64,000 bases of DNA, taken from Chryseobacterium lactis (GTDB lineage Bacteria > Bacteroidota > Bacteroidia > Flavobacteriales > Weeksellaceae). The notes below the pieces were generated by a model. It made no database searches, was not told the origin of the DNA, and saw only the letters and a program-made list of their open reading frames with translations. The DNA is taken from contig NZ_CP033924.1 in NCBI RefSeq assembly GCF_003815875.1, forward strand, positions 1,426,001 through 1,490,000, written 5' to 3'. Both the position numbers and the translations under genes were made by a program. Shown one piece after another: positions 17,997 through 28,100 of the stretch (within the stretch, counting starts at the first letter, position 1; each line of letters starts with the position of its first letter).

Positions 17997-18069
17997 TTCG
18001 ACTCCGGTCGGCGTGACATTGATAAACCTATAATTTTTTATAGTAACTGTCATGCTGAGCGGAGTCGAA
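17997..18069. repeat. Long imperfect inverted repeat between apt and the TPR gene
   Basis: Arms of 22 bases (17997-18018 and 18048-18069) match at 19 positions, with an AT-rich loop that itself can pair. The right arm contains CTGAGCGGAGTCGAAG, a sequence I know as a common dispersed intergenic element in Flavobacteriia genomes. It may also stop transcription after apt, but it has no strong T-run. Confidence 0.7.
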
Positions 18070-18090
18070 GCATATTGTTTATTTTGAATT

Positions 18091-18627
18091 TTAATATCCT
18101 AAAATATGGTAGACTTCTGCACCGAATTTTTTCAGTTTTTCGTCACCATTTAGTCCTTTCAAACCGATCAGAAAGCTGAACTGGGAAACAATAGCACCTT
18201 GTTTTTCTACTAACTTGGCTGCTGCCTCAGTAGTTCCGCCTGTAGCTAAAAGATCATCATGAATCAAAATTCTTTGTCCTTTTTTAATCTGCCCCTCACG
18301 AGTTTCAATGATGGCACTTCCGTATTCCAGATCATAGCTTTCAGAAATAACCGGGGGAGGGAGTTTTCCTGCTTTTCTTATCAGGATGAAAGGAACTTCC
18401 AAAGCAACTGCAATTGCAATTCCAAAAAGATAACCGCGGCTTTCTATTCCACACACTGCATCTACTTTGCCTTTGCTGAACGCTGCCAGATCAGCAATTA
18501 CATCTTCATAAAGTTTCGGGTCTAAAAAGATGGGCGAAATATCCTTAAACTGTATTCCAGGAATTGGAAAATCCGGGATATTTTCGATAGTATCTTCTAG
18601 TTTTTTGATCAGTTCTGCTGAAGCCAT
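18091..18627 (-). CDS. apt: Adenine phosphoribosyltransferase
   Basis: Apt salvages adenine to AMP using PRPP. The 178-residue protein has the FKDISP segment near the N-terminus, the GIESRGYLFG motif around residue 60, KLPPPV in the mobile loop, and the PRPP-binding motif ILIHDDLLATGGT around 120-132. Length fits the family. The stop codon of the upstream lipoprotein gene directly abuts this start codon, so the two genes are very likely co-transcribed. Confidence 0.96.
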   Translation of the reverse strand: MASAELIKKLEDTIENIPDFPIPGIQFKDISPIFLDPKLYEDVIADLAAFSKGKVDAVCGIESRGYLFGIAIAVALEVPFILIRKAGKLPPPVISESYDLEYGSAIIETREGQIKKGQRILIHDDLLATGGTTEAAAKLVEKQGAIVSQFSFLIGLKGLNGDEKLKKFGAEVYHILGY

Positions 18628-19833
18628 TTATGGGTTTATTTTATAGCTGGAAATTTTCCAGTCTCCGTTTACGTTTTTAAGTCCGAAAGTTACTTTCAAT
18701 GAAGTTGTTTTTCCTGTTTTATCAGTCACATCATACGTTGCGTTTACACTTGCACCATTAGGGTTTGATGCGCTCGTTGTAATGTTTTTCACACTTACAT
18801 TTTTTACGGCCCCGAAACCGGAGTTTGGATTTGAGAAAGACTCATAGCTTCCCCAACTTGGATTATTTGATGTTTCGTACGCTGCCTTTAAGTTTTGAGA
18901 GCTTACACTATTCAAAAATTTGCTTACCGTATTTTTAGGATCGGCGGTTGGTTGCTTTGGTGCTGCCGGTGTTGTTGCAGGAGTCGTAGTCGCTCCCGGT
19001 TCTGTAGTTGTAGCAGGTGTTGTCGGATTATTAGGATCCACTACAGCACTTGGTTGTTGCGGTACTGCGGTTGTGTCAGCTTTAGGAACTGTAGGAACCT
19101 TCAATGCAGCAGCATTGACATCAAGTCCGATTTTTGACATTTTGAAAGTCTTTGCTGTAGTTTTTACAGAAACCGTAATATCAATTTTGTTATCTATTAC
19201 TTTTGCAGCAGGAATAGATGAAAACTTCAGATTGAACCCTTTGAAGTTGTTATCCTGCATCAGGTTTTTTGCGGTAGAAAGTCTTACTCCATTACTGAAA
19301 ACTTCCAGGGTAGCTTCAAGACCTGCTCCTGTAAATGATACAGGATTTCCAGCGGCATCCACAAGTCGTGGTACAATCTGGATGGCTGTAGGAGCGCCGT
19401 TTCCGTCGTCCCCTGTCGGTCTTGTAACAATGCTTAATGCACCTGCTTTTACATCATTGGGATCGCTTTCTTTGGCTTTATCATCTCCGAAGATATTCAT
19501 TTCTCCAAGTGAAGGCGGGTCAGTACTTGCCCATTCTATTCCGTTTTTCTGTGCAACTTCGTCAGCAAGGCTAAGGATTTCAGGTACCTTTTTCCCGTTG
19601 ATCAGTTTTCCAAGAGCTTTTAGCTCATTCACATCACCATCAGCTTCCACGCCAAATGTTTTAAGGATGTAAAGAGCCTCATTAAACTTAATCTGTTTAA
19701 TGGTTGATAAACTGGCAGTCATATCATTGATACTTGACTGCAATGTTTTAGTATTCGTAGCATCTACATGATCTTTCTTGCACGCTGTGAAAAGCAACAA
19801 GCTGAGAATAAGTAGAAAAGAAAACTTTTTCAT
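18628..19833 (-). CDS. Lipoprotein with Pro/Thr linker and DUF4878-like tail
   Basis: The 401-residue protein has a lipoprotein signal (lipobox LFTAC, Cys17), so it should be membrane anchored. Residues 18-240 hold an unassigned domain, followed by a Pro/Thr/Ala-rich linker (about 245-300). The last 100 residues start NTVSKFLNSVSSQNLKAAYE and end in NGDWKISSYKINP, which resembles the NTF2-like DUF4878 fold. Function is unknown. The gene abuts apt with no spacer, but no functional link is evident. Confidence 0.8.
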   Translation of the reverse strand: MKKFSFLLILSLLLFTACKKDHVDATNTKTLQSSINDMTASLSTIKQIKFNEALYILKTFGVEADGDVNELKALGKLINGKKVPEILSLADEVAQKNGIEWASTDPPSLGEMNIFGDDKAKESDPNDVKAGALSIVTRPTGDDGNGAPTAIQIVPRLVDAAGNPVSFTGAGLEATLEVFSNGVRLSTAKNLMQDNNFKGFNLKFSSIPAAKVIDNKIDITVSVKTTAKTFKMSKIGLDVNAAALKVPTVPKADTTAVPQQPSAVVDPNNPTTPATTTEPGATTTPATTPAAPKQPTADPKNTVSKFLNSVSSQNLKAAYETSNNPSWGSYESFSNPNSGFGAVKNVSVKNITTSASNPNGASVNATYDVTDKTGKTTSLKVTFGLKNVNGDWKISSYKINP

Positions 19834-20221
19834 TTTTATTTGGTTTGCTGCAAATTTAATAAAACCTTTATTAATACTGGGTTTTTATTTTTTGTTTTGT
19901 TGTTCTTTTAAATTACGCTTGAAGAAATTATCACAAATTGACGGTATCCTTTGGACATAAAAAGCGAGTTCAAATGTTATTTTGTAAAGAATGTTTTCTT
20001 TATTGAGTTTTACTTTGAATTGGTATTTTACTACAATGTTATAATGATTGACAAGAAATTTGGTTATGCGCTATTGAAAGTGATAATTAAATGTTGATGT
20101 TTGATTGAAATTTTTAATGATTAATAATTTTGAATGTCATATTACCTTTTTTTAACTCTTAGATTTAAATATTCTAAAAAATATAGCTTATTTTTATTTG
20201 TGAACATTTATATCCAAGGTC
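19834..20221. other. Divergent intergenic region, lipoprotein and ZIP-like transporter
   Basis: No gene is recognised in this AT-rich 388-base stretch. It must hold promoters for both divergent genes. A -7-like TAAATTTG on the minus strand at 19851-19858 is the only clear element; for the transporter no convincing element is seen. Confidence 0.5.
19851..19858 (-). promoter_or_regulatory. -7 element of the lipoprotein-apt unit
   Basis: TAAATTTG on the minus strand ends 17 bases before the lipoprotein ATG at 19833. A matching TTG is missing at the expected distance. Confidence 0.4.
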
Positions 20222-20953
20222 ATGACATCATTACTTCAAAAAACAATTTTATTTAGCCTTATTCCTGTATTTATGATGATCATAGGTGGAATTATTGCTA
20301 TTTATAAAAAACCTGGTGGTAATGCCAGAAGTCTTATTCTTCATTTTGCTGCCGGTGTGGTGTTTTCCGTTGTGGCAGTGGAAATTCTTCCCGATGTCAT
20401 TAAACAGCATAAGCCTGTGCAGGTGGTTATAGGTTTTGCTCTGGGTTTAATAACAATGCTGTTCATCAAACGATTTGCAGAGACGAATAAAAAGGAAGAA
20501 GAAGGTATTACCGGAAGTAAGTTACCCATCAGCCTACTCACAGGTATTGGAGTTGATATTTTTATCGATGGAATATTATTGGGGATTGGGTTTTCGGCGG
20601 GGGGAAGTGCAGGAATGCTGCTTGCCTTTGCCTTGGCTATAGAGCTTCTGAGTTTGGGTATGGCAACGGCGACTGAGTTGGGAAATAATAATCTGAGTAA
20701 GAAGAAGTCCATTATAATAATCATTGTATTAGCGATACTCTTTTTTATAAGTGCCATGTTGGGAGTCGTACTTTTACGCAACTCATCTGAAAGCACTATG
20801 GAGATCATTCTCTCTTTCGCTTTATCAGCACTGTTGTTCCTTGTGGTTGAAGAGCTTCTGACCGAGGCCCATGAAGAAAAAGAAACGGTATGGCATACTT
20901 CATCGTTCTTTATTGGGTTTCTCATATTTCTGATATTGGGGATGCTGGTATAA
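20222..20953 (+). CDS. ZIP-like metal transporter family protein
   Basis: The 243-residue protein has about seven to eight membrane segments and a charged loop (about 85-100), as in the ZIP zinc/iron permease family. TM2-like HFAAGVVFSVVAVEILPD (41-58) and the TM4-like VDIFIDG (111-117) match ZIP family positions. In canonical ZIPs, TM4 carries HNxxDG and TM5 HExP; here these are VDIFIDG (Asp112, Asp116) and AIELLSLG (Glu141), so several metal-binding histidines are replaced. Transport specificity is uncertain, and a non-zinc substrate is possible. It is a single gene with a shared distal terminator. Confidence 0.78.
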   Translation: MTSLLQKTILFSLIPVFMMIIGGIIAIYKKPGGNARSLILHFAAGVVFSVVAVEILPDVIKQHKPVQVVIGFALGLITMLFIKRFAETNKKEEEGITGSKLPISLLTGIGVDIFIDGILLGIGFSAGGSAGMLLAFALAIELLSLGMATATELGNNNLSKKKSIIIIIVLAILFFISAMLGVVLLRNSSESTMEIILSFALSALLFLVVEELLTEAHEEKETVWHTSSFFIGFLIFLILGMLV

Positions 20954-21125
20954 AGACTTATCATCGTTTTCAGCGATAAAGAGTCATCCGATAGAAAGAC
21001 GGGCCAAACAATGTTATTCAAAAAGATAAACTTAGAGGGATATAAGATCTATTTACTTCAAGTAGATAGGATAGCGATTTAAATTAATTGATTGTATGAG
21101 AGTTTTACAGTTCAGTTAAATCCAT

Positions 21126-21163
21126 AAAAAAAGACTGATTGGTTTACAATCAGTCTTTTTTTT
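21126..21163. terminator. Bidirectional terminator after actF
   Basis: A perfect 16-base arm (A-run plus GACTGATTG) pairs with its complement across a 5-base loop, with T-runs on both strands. It lies 17 bases after the actF stop and ends the ACIII operon; it can also serve the convergent transporter gene. Confidence 0.88.
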
Positions 21164-21179
21164 ATCTTGTTATAAGTCC

Positions 21180-22511
21180 TTAGAAAGGATACTCATAAAT
21201 TTCAGATTCGTGTAAGAATGGGTTTCCTGTAGGAATCAACTTCAGTTTTGATAAAGCTGAAAGTACAGTAAACATAAACAATCCTGCTACAAATAAAACA
21301 GCTCCTGCTATTAATAGGAATACTTCAGGAGTGTTCCAGTAAGGTCCTACCGTTCCAGGCATTACCATATTGAAATAATCTAAAAGGTGACCTAAAATAA
21401 CTACAACAGCCATTGTTGTTACTACTTTATAGTTTCTCTTGATGCTGCTACTTACTAATACCAATAAAGGTAATAAGAAGTTGATGATTAGCATTGGTAA
21501 GAACGTAGTACCATAGTGCTGGAATCTTCCGAAGAAGTAGTTAACCTCTTCCGGTACGTTGGCATACCAGTAAAGCATAAACTGAGCGAACCATGTATAT
21601 GTCCAAAGCATACTTGTAGCGAAAAGGAATACTCCTAAATCGTGTAAGTGGTTGTCATTGAACTGTGGTAAGAAACCATTTTTCTTAAGATAAACACTTA
21701 ATAAAATGATAACAGCAATACCACTTGAAAGGCAGCTAACCATTGAATACCAGATATACATTGTAGAATACCAGTGAGGGTCAATAGACATCAACCAGTC
21801 CCAAGCCCAAGCTGCAGAAGCAAATCCGAAGAATGCGATATATCCTACTGCCCATCTGTAAAGCATTTGATACTCTACTTTTGATTTTGTATCATCTACT
21901 TTCTTAGACTGAGCTTTCAGTTTCCATGCAAAGAATGAAGCACCTATTACATAAATAAGAGTTCTTATTGCATAGAAAGGAATATTTAAGAATCTTTTCT
22001 TTTCAAATAAAATTACATCGAAATGTGCAGAGTTTGGATCTGTTAAATCCGGATCCATCCAGTGGAACAAGTGACCTTGGTGGAAAATATTCAATAACAT
22101 GATTATTACCAGGATAGCACCTCCAAAAGGAATATAAGAAGCAATAGCCTCCATCACTCTTGTAATGATAATTGGCCATCCCGCATGCGCTGCATGTTGA
22201 ATACAGTAGAAAAATAATACTGCACAGCTTACTCCGAAGAAGAATACAGCTACGAAATGTATGGATGCTAAAGGCGAATTGTGGATCTGCATTGCTGCAT
22301 GCTCTAAATGAGCATTGTGATCCTGAGGTCCTACCATTTCACTTGAGTGTGTAGGAGCAGTATGACCAGAAGCATGAACAGCCTCCATCATTTGTTCTAT
22401 TTTCTCAGTAGAAATTCCTTTGTTCAAAAAGAAACCAATACCGAAAAGAACTAAACCTACAACAAGAAGTATTATAGAAGTTGATTTTAATTTTGGTGAA
22501 AAACTATACAT
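21180..22511 (-). CDS. actF: Alternative complex III membrane subunit ActF
   Basis: ActF is an NrfD-like integral membrane subunit of the alternative complex III, which oxidises menaquinol and reduces cytochrome c or the oxidase. The 443-residue protein has about ten membrane helices and a His/Met-rich periplasmic loop near residues 45-75. Segments such as WDWLMSIDPHWYSTMY and WFAQFMLYWYANVPEEV are typical of quinol:cytochrome c oxidoreductase subunits. It is the last gene of the actABCDEF operon, eight bases after actE. No cytochrome oxidase genes follow it. Confidence 0.93.
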   Translation of the reverse strand: MYSFSPKLKSTSIILLVVGLVLFGIGFFLNKGISTEKIEQMMEAVHASGHTAPTHSSEMVGPQDHNAHLEHAAMQIHNSPLASIHFVAVFFFGVSCAVLFFYCIQHAAHAGWPIIITRVMEAIASYIPFGGAILVIIMLLNIFHQGHLFHWMDPDLTDPNSAHFDVILFEKKRFLNIPFYAIRTLIYVIGASFFAWKLKAQSKKVDDTKSKVEYQMLYRWAVGYIAFFGFASAAWAWDWLMSIDPHWYSTMYIWYSMVSCLSSGIAVIILLSVYLKKNGFLPQFNDNHLHDLGVFLFATSMLWTYTWFAQFMLYWYANVPEEVNYFFGRFQHYGTTFLPMLIINFLLPLLVLVSSSIKRNYKVVTTMAVVVILGHLLDYFNMVMPGTVGPYWNTPEVFLLIAGAVLFVAGLFMFTVLSALSKLKLIPTGNPFLHESEIYEYPF

Positions 22512-22519
22512 TTCTTTTC

Positions 22520-23206
22520 TTATTTTTTAGTTTCAGTAGTCGTTTCAGTTGCTGGTGCCGCCGCTGTAGCTGCTGCCGGTGCTGCTGCTCCTTTTTTGAA
22601 AGCACTCATCACATACATTGCTACTCTCCATCTATCACCAGGGTTTAGCTGTCCAGCATAAGACCCCATCGCGTTTCTACCGTTTGTTAATACATAATGA
22701 ACAGACCCTACAGTAATTTCTCTGTCAGCATAATTTGGTACCCCAGAAAATGCTCCACTTTGTACAATAGGTCCTTGTCCATCACCACCTGTTCCGTGAC
22801 ATGCGGCACAAGTGTGGTCAAACAATACTTTTCCTCTTTCAAGATCCTTAGCTGCGTTAGCCGGATTTAAAGGAGAAGCTGTCATTTTTTTAGAAGCGTC
22901 ATACCCTGCATTGTACTCGTCAACATTCTTTGGTAATAAGCTTTCTTCAAAAACTCCATCTTTATTTTGAGCTACTGATCCTTCTACTGGAGAAAGACCC
23001 GTTGCACCATTATTTTTAACAAAAGCAGGAATCTCATTTTCATGATCTGAATACGCATCCTGAGCTTTCATCAATGGATCATAAGCTACCGGAAAATACA
23101 TATCCGGGAAATATACCAAAGGTGTATTTTCTTTTGGTCCGCAAGAGTTAAGTAAAACTGTTGTTAAACCTAAAACTGCTGTAATTTTTAATACATTCTT
23201 TTTCAT
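22520..23206 (-). CDS. actE: Alternative complex III monoheme cytochrome c subunit ActE
   Basis: ActE is a lipid-anchored monoheme cytochrome c of alternative complex III. The 228-residue protein has a lipobox (LLNSC, Cys22) and one heme motif, CAACH, followed by GTGGDGQGP. The likely distal methionine lies in NAMGSYAGQL. The last 30 residues are a low-complexity Ala/Thr tail. It is two bases downstream of actD. Confidence 0.93.
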   Translation of the reverse strand: MKKNVLKITAVLGLTTVLLNSCGPKENTPLVYFPDMYFPVAYDPLMKAQDAYSDHENEIPAFVKNNGATGLSPVEGSVAQNKDGVFEESLLPKNVDEYNAGYDASKKMTASPLNPANAAKDLERGKVLFDHTCAACHGTGGDGQGPIVQSGAFSGVPNYADREITVGSVHYVLTNGRNAMGSYAGQLNPGDRWRVAMYVMSAFKKGAAAPAAATAAAPATETTTETKK

Positions 23207-23207
23207 T

Positions 23208-23729
23208 TTAAGCGTCTTTAACAGTTATTTCTTCAACTCCAGTTTCAATTAGCAACTGTTTTACAGATTCTACATCTTCAGTTACGAATTCCATCATGAA
23301 TTTATCATCAGTTGTTCTTGGGTCCGGATTCTGAGCTGGAGCTCCTGGATACATTTTGTTTCTAACCAAGAAAGTTAAAGACATCATGTGAGCTGCACAG
23401 AATACCATCAATTCAAACATTGGAACTACGAATGCCGGCATATTGTGTGCCCAGTCAAATGCTGGTTTACCACCAATATTCTGTGGCCAGTCATGGTTCA
23501 TTACATACCAGGTTACCGTAGCACCGATAGTAACACCATAAAGAGCGTAAAGAAAGGCAGCATCAGAAATTCTTGTCTTCTTTAACCCTAAAGCTTTGTC
23601 TAGCCCGTGAACCGGAAACGGAGTATAAACTTCGTTTATTTTGATTCCTTTATCGTTGAATGCTTTAACGCCGTTCATTAAATCGTCGTCGTCAGCATAA
23701 AGTCCGTATACAATTTTAGTGGTGCTCAT
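23208..23729 (-). CDS. actD: Alternative complex III subunit ActD (DUF3341)
   Basis: ActD is a small membrane subunit of the complex. The product has a soluble N-terminal domain (KIVYGLYADDDDLMNGVKAF) and two membrane segments (about 55-80 and 95-125 of 173), as in DUF3341 proteins. I start at MSTTKIVYG (23729), preceded by a Shine-Dalgarno-like AAGGAG inside the end of actC; the frame is open to 23756. The start overlaps the actC stop by 14 bases, which suggests translational coupling. Confidence 0.9.
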   Translation of the reverse strand: MSTTKIVYGLYADDDDLMNGVKAFNDKGIKINEVYTPFPVHGLDKALGLKKTRISDAAFLYALYGVTIGATVTWYVMNHDWPQNIGGKPAFDWAHNMPAFVVPMFELMVFCAAHMMSLTFLVRNKMYPGAPAQNPDPRTTDDKFMMEFVTEDVESVKQLLIETGVEEITVKDA

Positions 23730-25113
23730 CTCCTTCTTTTGCTTTATAAGTTTCACCTGAGATTTTCAAAATCGATTTTAATTCAGCCTGTGCAATTACA
23801 GGGAATGTTCTTGCATATAATAAGAATAATACAGAGAAGAATCCGATTGTTCCTAAGTATACACCCACATCAATGATCGTTGGCTTAAACATTGTCCAAG
23901 ATCCTGGTAAGTAGTCTCTGGAAAGGTTGATAACGATGATATCGAAACGCTCAAACCACATACCGATGTTGATGATCAATGCAACGATGAAAGTCCAGAT
24001 AATGTTCGTTCTTAGTCTTTTGAACCAGAAAGAAGCCGGAATAATCAAGTTACAAGTAATCAATGCCCAGAAAGCCCACCAGTAAGGTCCTACTGCAGCA
24101 CCTGGAGATAGATATGTAAAATCTTCAAATCTAGATCCTGAGTACCATCCGATGAAATATTCAGTAGCATAAGCTACAGTTACCATACCACCGGTTAAGA
24201 TGATTACGATGTTCATAATTTCGATATGATACATTGTAATATACTCTTCTAAGTGACATACTTTTCTTGCTACCAACAATAACGTTTGTACCATTGCGAA
24301 TCCTGAGAAGATTGCACCAGCAACGAAGTAAGGAGGATAGATCGTAGAGTGCCATCCTTTAATTACTGAAGTTGCGAAGTCAAAAGATACGGTTGTGTGT
24401 ACCGAGAATACAAGTGGAGTTGCCAAACCTGCTAGAACCAAAGAAAGTTCTTCGAATCTTTGCCAGTGCTTTGCTTTACCACCCCAACCGAAGGCAAGGA
24501 ATGTATAAATCTTTTTAGTCCAAGGAGTTTTCGCTCTATCTCTGATCATTGCAAAGTCAGGGATTAATCCCATAAACCAGAATACAGTTGATACAGAGAA
24601 ATACGTAGAGATTGCAAATACGTCCCAAAGTAGAGGAGAGTTGAAGTTCCCCCAAAGAGAACCGAATTGGTTTGGTAATGGGAATACCCAGTATCCAACC
24701 CAAACTCTACCCATGTGGATTACAGGGAAGATTGCTGCCTGTACAACCGCAAAGATCGTCATCGCCTCTGCAGATCTGTTTACAGACATTCTCCATCTCT
24801 GTCTAAATAATAATAATACTGCTGAGATTAGGGTCCCGGCGTGACCGATACCTACCCACCATACGAAGTTGGTAATATCCCAACCCCAGTTAATAGTTCT
24901 GTTAAGCCCCCATGCTCCAATACCTGTCCCGATAGTATAAGCGATACATCCGAATCCATAGATGAATAGAACTAAGGCTGCATATAATGAAATCCACCAT
25001 AATTTACCTGCTCTTTCTTCGATAGGTCGTGCAATATCTTCTGTGATATCGTGATAAGTTTTGTGACCAATAATTAGAGGTTCCCTTATCGGAGCTTCGT
25101 AATGTCCTGACAT
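23716..25113 (-). CDS. actC: Alternative complex III membrane subunit ActC (NrfD family)
   Basis: ActC is the quinol-oxidising NrfD-type membrane subunit. The 465-residue protein has about ten membrane helices, with the PIEERAGKLWW entry segment and the conserved WVGIGHAGTLISAVLLL and HMGRVW segments. It ends in a short charged tail (KEGDEHH). It lies between actB and actD, 25 bases after actB, and its last codons overlap actD. Confidence 0.95.
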   Translation of the reverse strand: MSGHYEAPIREPLIIGHKTYHDITEDIARPIEERAGKLWWISLYAALVLFIYGFGCIAYTIGTGIGAWGLNRTINWGWDITNFVWWVGIGHAGTLISAVLLLFRQRWRMSVNRSAEAMTIFAVVQAAIFPVIHMGRVWVGYWVFPLPNQFGSLWGNFNSPLLWDVFAISTYFSVSTVFWFMGLIPDFAMIRDRAKTPWTKKIYTFLAFGWGGKAKHWQRFEELSLVLAGLATPLVFSVHTTVSFDFATSVIKGWHSTIYPPYFVAGAIFSGFAMVQTLLLVARKVCHLEEYITMYHIEIMNIVIILTGGMVTVAYATEYFIGWYSGSRFEDFTYLSPGAAVGPYWWAFWALITCNLIIPASFWFKRLRTNIIWTFIVALIINIGMWFERFDIIVINLSRDYLPGSWTMFKPTIIDVGVYLGTIGFFSVLFLLYARTFPVIAQAELKSILKISGETYKAKEGDEHH

Positions 25114-25138
25114 TTTTTACCTATTTATTATTTAAACT

Positions 25139-28100
25139 TTATTTTTCTACTCTGTTTCTTACTTTAGTGTGATAGAACACGTTTGGCTTTGTTCCGATCT
25201 CCTCTAGTAAATAATATCTTCTGTTAGATGCATATTGCTCTCTAATTGAAGAATCTTTATCATTCATGTCTCCAAATGTCATTGCCCCAGTAGAACAAGC
25301 TTTAGAACAAGCAGTCTGGAATTCACCATCCTTCACTTTTCTTCCTTCTTTCTTAGCCTCAAGAATAGTATTCTGAGTCATTTGGATACACATTGAACAT
25401 TTCTCCATTACCCCTCTAGTTCTTACAACTACGTCAGGGTTAAGTACCATTCTTCCTAAATCGTTGTTCATGTTGTAATCGAACTTGTCATTTAGGTTAT
25501 AAGTAAACCAGTTAAAACGTCTTACTTTGTACGGACAGTTGTTTGCACAATATCTTGTACCGATACATCTGTTGTAAGCCATATGGTTTTGACCTTGCTT
25601 ACCGTGTGAAGTAGCCGCTACCGGACATACAGTTTCACATGGAGCGTGGTTACAGTGCTGACACATTACCGGTTGGAAGATTACATCAGGATTATCTGCA
25701 GGGTGGTTTAATGCCCCTCCTTCTTTGTTGAATGCAGTACCGTATAATTCTGGTACAGCCATTCCTTCTTTTAATCCTTCGTATACTTCTACCTTTTGTC
25801 TTGAAGAATAGTAACGGTCAATTCTTAACCAATACATATCTCTGGACATTCTTACCTCTTCTTTACCTACAACAGGAACGTTGTTCTCTGCCTGGCAAGC
25901 AATAATACATGCTCCACAACCAGTACAAGAGTTCAAGTCGATAGATAAGTTGAAGTGAGGTCCGTCTGTATCATCAAATGCGTCCCAAAGGTCGATTTTT
26001 CTTGCTGGAAGAGCTCCACTGATTGTGTGGTATTCCAAAGGCTTGTTCCATCCTTTGTGCTCATCATCAAAAGCTACATTAATGAATTCAGCTAAAGGAA
26101 CTTCCTTCGCGATTTCATAACGACCCATTAATGTATTCTGAAGCTGGATACCTGCGAATTCGTGATCTTCTCCTGTTTTCTCGATTTTAACACCAGAAAG
26201 AACAAGGTTAGAACCATCGAATAAAGGATAAGCATTTACTCCTGTATCAGCAGTTGCTCCTGAGTTTTTCTTACCATAACCAAGCGCAAGACCTACTGAT
26301 CCTTCTGCCTGACCTGGTTGAACGAATACAGGAACATCTTTTATTGTTACTCCGTTTACAGTAAGGTTTACGATAGAACCATCCAACTGCATTCTTGCAT
26401 TAAGATCGTTATCTATTGCAAACTTCTCTGCATCTTTAGGAGAAATTGTCAAGTAGTTATCCCAAGACATTCTGGTGATTGGATCAGGTAACTCTTGTAA
26501 CCAAGGGTTGTTTGCCTGAGTACCATCTCCCATAGAAGTCGTAGTGTATAATACTAATTCTAATTCGGAAGCTTTGAAGTTTCCTAGTTCAGCAACAGCC
26601 TGAGCCGCGTTTCCGCCAGCGTAAGATAATGTTGTTGAGTTCGTAGAAGCATTAATACCATTATATAATGCTTTGTTGAAAGAAGTACCACCTAAAAGAG
26701 AAGCAGAGCTTGCCTTTAAATAATCGTAGTAGTTGTTTGAAGCATTATTTTTTCCATTCTTCCATACCAATAGAGATTCTTCGATCTGTCTTGATTTGTA
26801 GATTTTCTGAATCGTAGGCTGCATTAATGAATATACACCTGTCTGTGGTTCGATATCTCCCCAAGACTCTAGCCAGTTAGCAACTGGAATTACAGCTTTC
26901 GCTGCTTTGTACATTTCATTTTTCTTATCAGCAACAGCAACTACGTAAGGAACTTTTGATAAAGACTTTTTGAAATCTTCTCCTTTTGGATGAGCGTAAA
27001 TAGGATCTACATTGTTGGTAACTAATACCCCAACTTGTCCTCCGTTTACCCATCCTAAGAATTCCTGGTATCTTGCACCATTGAATTCTTTTAAAAGGTT
27101 GGCCTTACCTGTGAAAGCTACTGAACCTAATTTTTGGTTGATTAAGTGTGCTAAAACCTGTGCTCCTTTAGAACCGTCAGCGAAAACAACAGCTTTGCTG
27201 CCTTTTGCTTTCAATTCGTTTGCAATCTCTGTAGCAGTCTTATCAGAAGTACCACCACCAACAATTGCATTGTAAACTTCAACTAAAGTTTTGTTTACTG
27301 CACTTGGCTTTAATCTGTATCTTGAGTCAGCGTTAGCACCAGTTAATGACATGTTAGATTCCACTTGAATGTGTCTCAACATGCTTGCTCCCGGTTTTCT
27401 AGCCGCTGCATAAGAAGACTCTAAACTTGAAGCGTTATAATCTCCTAAGAAATCAGCCTGGAAAGATACTACCAATTCAGAACCTTTAAGGTCATAAACA
27501 GGTAATGTTCTTTGTCCGAATACTTCCTGAGCTGCATCTAATCCGGCAGCATAAGGATAAGCATCGAAAGTTACCAATTCTGCTGTAGGATATTTAGCTT
27601 TGAATTCAGCGAATAACTTTTTGAAAGTTGGTGAAGCAAAAGAGTGTGATAAAACCACAATCTTTTTGCCTGACGCTTTAGCTTCTTCCAAACCTTTAAT
27701 AACAAAACTGTCTACTTTATCGAAAGTTTCATCTTTACCGTCTAGTTTAGGCTGCTTTACTTTATCATTATCATAAAGAGAAAGTACACTTGCCTGAGCT
27801 CTTGCATTAGTTTTACCTAAATCACCACCAGCCGGGTTTGGTTCTATTTTGATAGGTCTTCCTTCACGGGTTTTTACTAAAACACTAGCAAAGTCGAAAC
27901 CATCAAAGTAAGTTGAAGCGTAATAATTAGGGACTCCCGGAATAATATCATGCGGTTTTACCACATAAGGAATCGTTTTGATTACCGGAGCTTCGCAGGC
28001 AGCTAATGTAACTGCTGCTGTAGAGAATCCTAATAATTTCAGGAAATCTCTTCTTGAAGTACTTGATCCGTTTTTCTCAGCATCTCCAAGGAAATCTTCT

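Noticed and set aside
18920-19672. A 250-codon open frame on the plus strand
   Set aside because: It is antisense to the lipoprotein gene, and its low-complexity Val/Ala sequence mirrors the Pro/Thr linker. The lipoprotein has a signal peptide and a conserved tail.
20341-21021. A 226-codon open frame on the minus strand
   Set aside because: It is antisense to the ZIP-like transporter, which has clear membrane segments and family motifs. The antisense protein is Ser/Ile/Pro-rich without recognisable features.
20984-21085. A short open frame of about 23 codons after the transporter gene
   Set aside because: It has no signal peptide or recognisable sequence. It is too short to separate from chance.
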